Below are positions 5,175-7,266 of a DNA stretch of 7,266 nucleotides, one piece after another. A model generated the notes under the pieces. The model saw nothing but the letters and a program-made list of their open reading frames with translations. It was not told the DNA's origin and ran no database searches. The DNA lies in NCBI GenBank assembly GCA_964374095.1, contig CAYJXJ010000211.1, forward strand, positions 1 through 7,266, given 5' to 3'. The position numbers and the translations under genes are program-made. The stretch is from CAYJXJ01 sp964374095 (lineage in GTDB: Bacteria; Elusimicrobiota; Elusimicrobia; UBA1565; UBA9628). Within the stretch, counting starts at the first letter, position 1, and every line of letters begins with the position of its first letter.

Positions 5175-5205
5175 TTGAGCCTATGCCAACTTGCGACAGC
5201 GGGGG

Positions 5206-5577
5206 TTATCGGGCTTTCCGGCCGTCGAGCAGCCGGTCGATCTCCCGGAAGAGGCCCGCCAGGTCCGTGCCCTTGGAGAGGAATGAGTCGGCTCCCGAGT
5301 CGCGGTAGCGGGAGGCCGTCTTCGAGCCGGTGAAGGCGGTGAGAATGATCACGCGCGCGGTGGGATGAGACCGGCGGAGCACGGGCAAAACCTGGGAGCC
5401 CGTCATGCCGGGCAGGTCCCGATCGAGGATCACGATCTGGGGATCGCAGGTTTTGGCGATTCTCAGTCCGGATGGTCCGTCCGCGGCGGCCCAGACTTCG
5501 TGGCCGCGTTGGGAGAGGACCTCCTTAAGGGAGTCCCGCATGACGCCGTGGTCGTCGATGATGAGGATGCGGGCCAC
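5206..5577 (-). CDS. Stand-alone receiver-domain response regulator
   Basis: A 123-residue protein made only of a CheY-like receiver domain. Visible key residues are the acidic pair D8-D9 (IIDDH), phospho-acceptor D52 in VILDRDLPGMTG, switch T80 in ILTAF, and K102 in FLSKG. No DNA-binding or enzymatic output domain follows, so its output must be by protein contact or as a phosphorelay intermediate. The GTG start at 5577 was chosen because it begins exactly at the receiver fold (VARILIIDD) one base after the kinase TAG; the open frame continues upstream to 5793 but that part is a shadow of the kinase. Spacing implies co-expression and a cognate pair with the kinase. The target is unknown. Confidence 0.88.
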   Translation of the reverse strand: MARILIIDDHGVMRDSLKEVLSQRGHEVWAAADGPSGLRIAKTCDPQIVILDRDLPGMTGSQVLPVLRRSHPTARVIILTAFTGSKTASRYRDSGADSFLSKGTDLAGLFREIDRLLDGRKAR

Positions 5578-5578
5578 G

Positions 5579-7102
5579 CTAGCGCCGCCGTGACCGGGCG
5601 GTCCGCGCCCGAGTTTGTGGAGCGGTCTCTGCCGCCGGTATGATGAAATGAAACGTCGCCCCGCCTCCAGAAGTCGCCTCGTGCCAGATGCGGCCCCCGT
5701 GGCCCCTGACAAGCTCCCGGCACAGCACGAGGCCCAGGCCCAGGCCCCGCTCGCCGCCGTGTTCCGGCCTGCGGGGCGGGGCCCCGCGCTCAAAGATCAG
5801 CTGCCCTAACGCGGAGTCGACGCCGCAGCCGGTGTCCGAAACGGTGACCTGCAGGCCGGACCGATCGGGGGTCGGGTGGGCGGAGAGGCGGACCGTGCCT
5901 CCCGACGGGGTGAACTTGATGGCGTTGCCCAGGAGGTTGACGAGTATCTGGCGCAGGCGCGCGGGATCGCAGTTCACCTCCGGAATACCGCGCGGTTGCT
6001 GAAACTCGAGGCCGATGGACTTGGACTCGGCGCTCGGCCGCATCATCCCCGCGATCTCGGCTAAGAGCGGGCCGGCCCGCTGGCGGCGGGGACTCACCTT
6101 GATCCCGCCGGCCTCGGCGCGCGCGGCCTCGATCAAGTCCTCGGTCATCCGGAAGGCGTGGTTGGCCCCGGAGTGGGCGGCCCGGAGCAGGGCCCGGGCT
6201 TGAACTCCCCCCAGGCCCTCCGCGTTCTCCAACAAGGGCTGGAGGGCGAAGCATACCGCGGAGATTGGGGTGCGCAACTCGTGGCTGACGTTGTGGATAT
6301 ATTCCTGGCGAAGCCTTTGAACCTCCCGGCGCTGAGACACGTCGCGCAGCACCATGACGCCGCCGCGGAGCAGACCCTGACGGTCCCGCAAGGGCTTCGC
6401 CGCGGCCGCCAGCCAGAGATCGGGGCCGGAGGTCCGGTGGAGCCGTAATTCCCGCTCGCCGATCTCGAAGCCCGTGATCGCCGCCAGCAACGGCAGCTCG
6501 GCGTATGCCGTTTCCGAGGAATGTTCTCCTTGGAAGAGGCCCAATCGTTGGGGCCATTCCGACAGCGGCAGCCCAATCGCTTCGGTCCCGAGGAGCCTCG
6601 CGGCGGCAGGGTTGAGGAGCACCACCTGGCCCTGGGGGTCGGCCACGACCAGACCTTCGGAGACGCTCTCAAGCACGGCCACCATGGTCTCCTTTTGATG
6701 ATGGAGTTCGGCCTCGCTCTCGCGCAGGAGGGTCACCGCGCGTCCGATTTCTCCCCGATTGAGCTCGAGTTCGGCGATGGCCGCCAGATCCTGGAGCGTT
6801 CGGATCTGGTCGGGGTCGGGCTGTCGGGGTTTGAGGTCGATGACGCACAGGGTTCCCAGACGATAACCGTCGAGCGAACGCAGGGGGCACCCGGCGTAGA
6901 AACGGACGCGGGGTTCCGCCGCGACGAGGGGATTATCGGCGAAGCGGGGGTCCTCGGAAAGGTTAGGGACCACCATCACGTCCTCCCGGTCCGCGATGGC
7001 GTGGGCGCAGAACGAGATGTCGCGCGGCGTCTGCGTCATGGGGACTCCCGGGTGAGACTTGAACCACTGGCGGTCGCTGTCGATGAGAGTGATGAGAGCC
7101 AC
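5579..7102 (-). CDS. Soluble GAF-PAS hybrid sensor histidine kinase
   Basis: A 507-residue kinase without membrane segments. Order: GAF domain (1-90, including LITLIDSDRQWFKS and ISFCAHAI), a coiled-coil linker (100-135), PAS (about 138-255), HisKA with the phospho-accepting H274 in HNVSHELRTP, and HATPase with N box NLLGNAIKFTP (389-399), G1 DTGCGVD (423-429), F box IFERG and G2 GERGLGLGL (450-458). The C-terminus is Arg-rich. The signal is probably sensed in the cytoplasm by GAF/PAS. It transfers phosphate to the receiver encoded one base downstream. GTG 7102 is the first usable start, but it cuts off the first 20-30 residues of the GAF domain, whose normal sequence can be read in the same frame upstream (see 7103-7231). 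The annotated start is therefore a fallback and the true N-terminus is unresolved. Confidence 0.85.
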   Translation of the reverse strand: MALITLIDSDRQWFKSHPGVPMTQTPRDISFCAHAIADREDVMVVPNLSEDPRFADNPLVAAEPRVRFYAGCPLRSLDGYRLGTLCVIDLKPRQPDPDQIRTLQDLAAIAELELNRGEIGRAVTLLRESEAELHHQKETMVAVLESVSEGLVVADPQGQVVLLNPAAARLLGTEAIGLPLSEWPQRLGLFQGEHSSETAYAELPLLAAITGFEIGERELRLHRTSGPDLWLAAAAKPLRDRQGLLRGGVMVLRDVSQRREVQRLRQEYIHNVSHELRTPISAVCFALQPLLENAEGLGGVQARALLRAAHSGANHAFRMTEDLIEAARAEAGGIKVSPRRQRAGPLLAEIAGMMRPSAESKSIGLEFQQPRGIPEVNCDPARLRQILVNLLGNAIKFTPSGGTVRLSAHPTPDRSGLQVTVSDTGCGVDSALGQLIFERGAPPRRPEHGGERGLGLGLVLCRELVRGHGGRIWHEATSGGGATFHFIIPAAETAPQTRARTARSRRR

Positions 7103-7231
7103 GGGGACCTGAAAGAGGCGCTGGGAGAGCCGGGTAATGCGGTCGAAGCGCTCCTCCGGAGGGGTGTCGAGGACCTTGAGTGCCCTGAGGGCCCCAAGTG
7201 GATGCTAGCATATGGGGTCACATCCTAACAT
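7103..7231 (-). other. Interrupted 5' end of the histidine kinase gene
   Basis: Directly upstream of GTG 7102, in the same frame, 34 sense codons read HPLGALRALKVL and then DTPPEERFDRITRLSQRLF, the usual opening of GAF-containing kinases. This stretch holds no ATG, GTG or TTG. It is preceded by TAG at 7205-7207, and eight codons further up lies an in-frame ATG (7229-7231, MLGCDPIC then stop). A nonsense change at the TAG would explain this. So would one base lost from, or added to, the 4-base G run at 7192-7195, which would join the stretch to an ATG at 7211 or a GTG at 7221. The remaining 7232-7266 shows nothing I can name. Confidence 0.6.
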
Positions 7232-7266
7232 CTGATTCCGCTGAAGAACCCCCTCGTTTCATGTCG

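Noticed and set aside
4600..5178. 192-residue + strand open frame opposite the HTHP protein
   Set aside because: The - strand frame has a ribosome binding site, a signal peptide-like start and the HTHP motif; the + strand product has none of these.
5578..5793. N-terminal extension of the receiver protein
   Set aside because: It overlaps the kinase C-terminus in another frame and is Arg/Gly-rich; GTG 5577 begins exactly at the receiver fold.
4383..7189. Repeated 12-mer GAGTGCCCTGAG at 4383-4394 and 7178-7189
   Set aside because: Flanks do not match, and a few 12-base coincidences are expected in a window of this size and composition.
7202..7211. ATGCTAGCAT palindrome upstream of the kinase as an operator
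   Set aside because: Only ten bases, single copy, and placed within the interrupted kinase 5' end; no support for a regulatory role.
6521..7228. 235-residue + strand open frame opposite the histidine kinase
   Set aside because: No domain pattern, and it lies wholly over the GAF/PAS region of the kinase, which has unmistakable motifs on the other strand.

Overview
The window is GC-rich bacterial DNA with tightly packed genes. I cannot name the organism. GTG starts, 4-nt stop/start overlaps and a two-component pair with N-terminal GAF and PAS domains fit a free-living, high-GC environmental bacterium, but nothing here fixes the phylum.

Left part (about 116-4383, + strand) is one operon-like unit: a PqqD-like peptide-binding protein, radical SAM enzyme 1, a UbiA-superfamily membrane prenyltransferase, radical SAM enzyme 2, a 40-residue peptide gene (3238-3360), and radical SAM enzyme 3. 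The peptide has the best ribosome binding site in the unit. Its last 22 residues line up without gaps with PqqA, the precursor of the redox cofactor PQQ: W-x-x-P, a hydrophobic/acidic stretch, then Y-I four residues from the C-terminus. The glutamate that PqqE joins to tyrosine in PqqA is a methionine here. No SPASM-type PqqE, PqqB or PqqC is visible. My reading is an undescribed or little-described RiPP (ribosomally made, post-translationally modified peptide) pathway: the PqqD-like protein presents the peptide, up to three related radical SAM enzymes modify it, and the UbiA enzyme adds a polyprenyl chain to the product or to a partner aromatic. A peptide-derived, membrane-bound quinone-like cofactor is an attractive but unproven product.

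Middle (4384-5205): a perfect 24-bp palindrome closes the operon. Facing it on the - strand are a predicted exported protein with an HTHP motif resembling JAB/MPN metalloproteases and, overlapping its stop, a doubtful 42-residue ORF with a hydrophobic N-terminus.

Right part (5206-7266, - strand): a soluble GAF-PAS-HisKA-HATPase histidine kinase and, one base after its stop, a stand-alone receiver protein. The conserved start of the kinase GAF domain can be read 34 codons upstream of the first usable start codon, and only an in-frame TAG separates that stretch from an upstream ATG. The kinase gene is therefore either mutated at its 5' end or mis-sequenced there. No evidence links this pair to the peptide operon.
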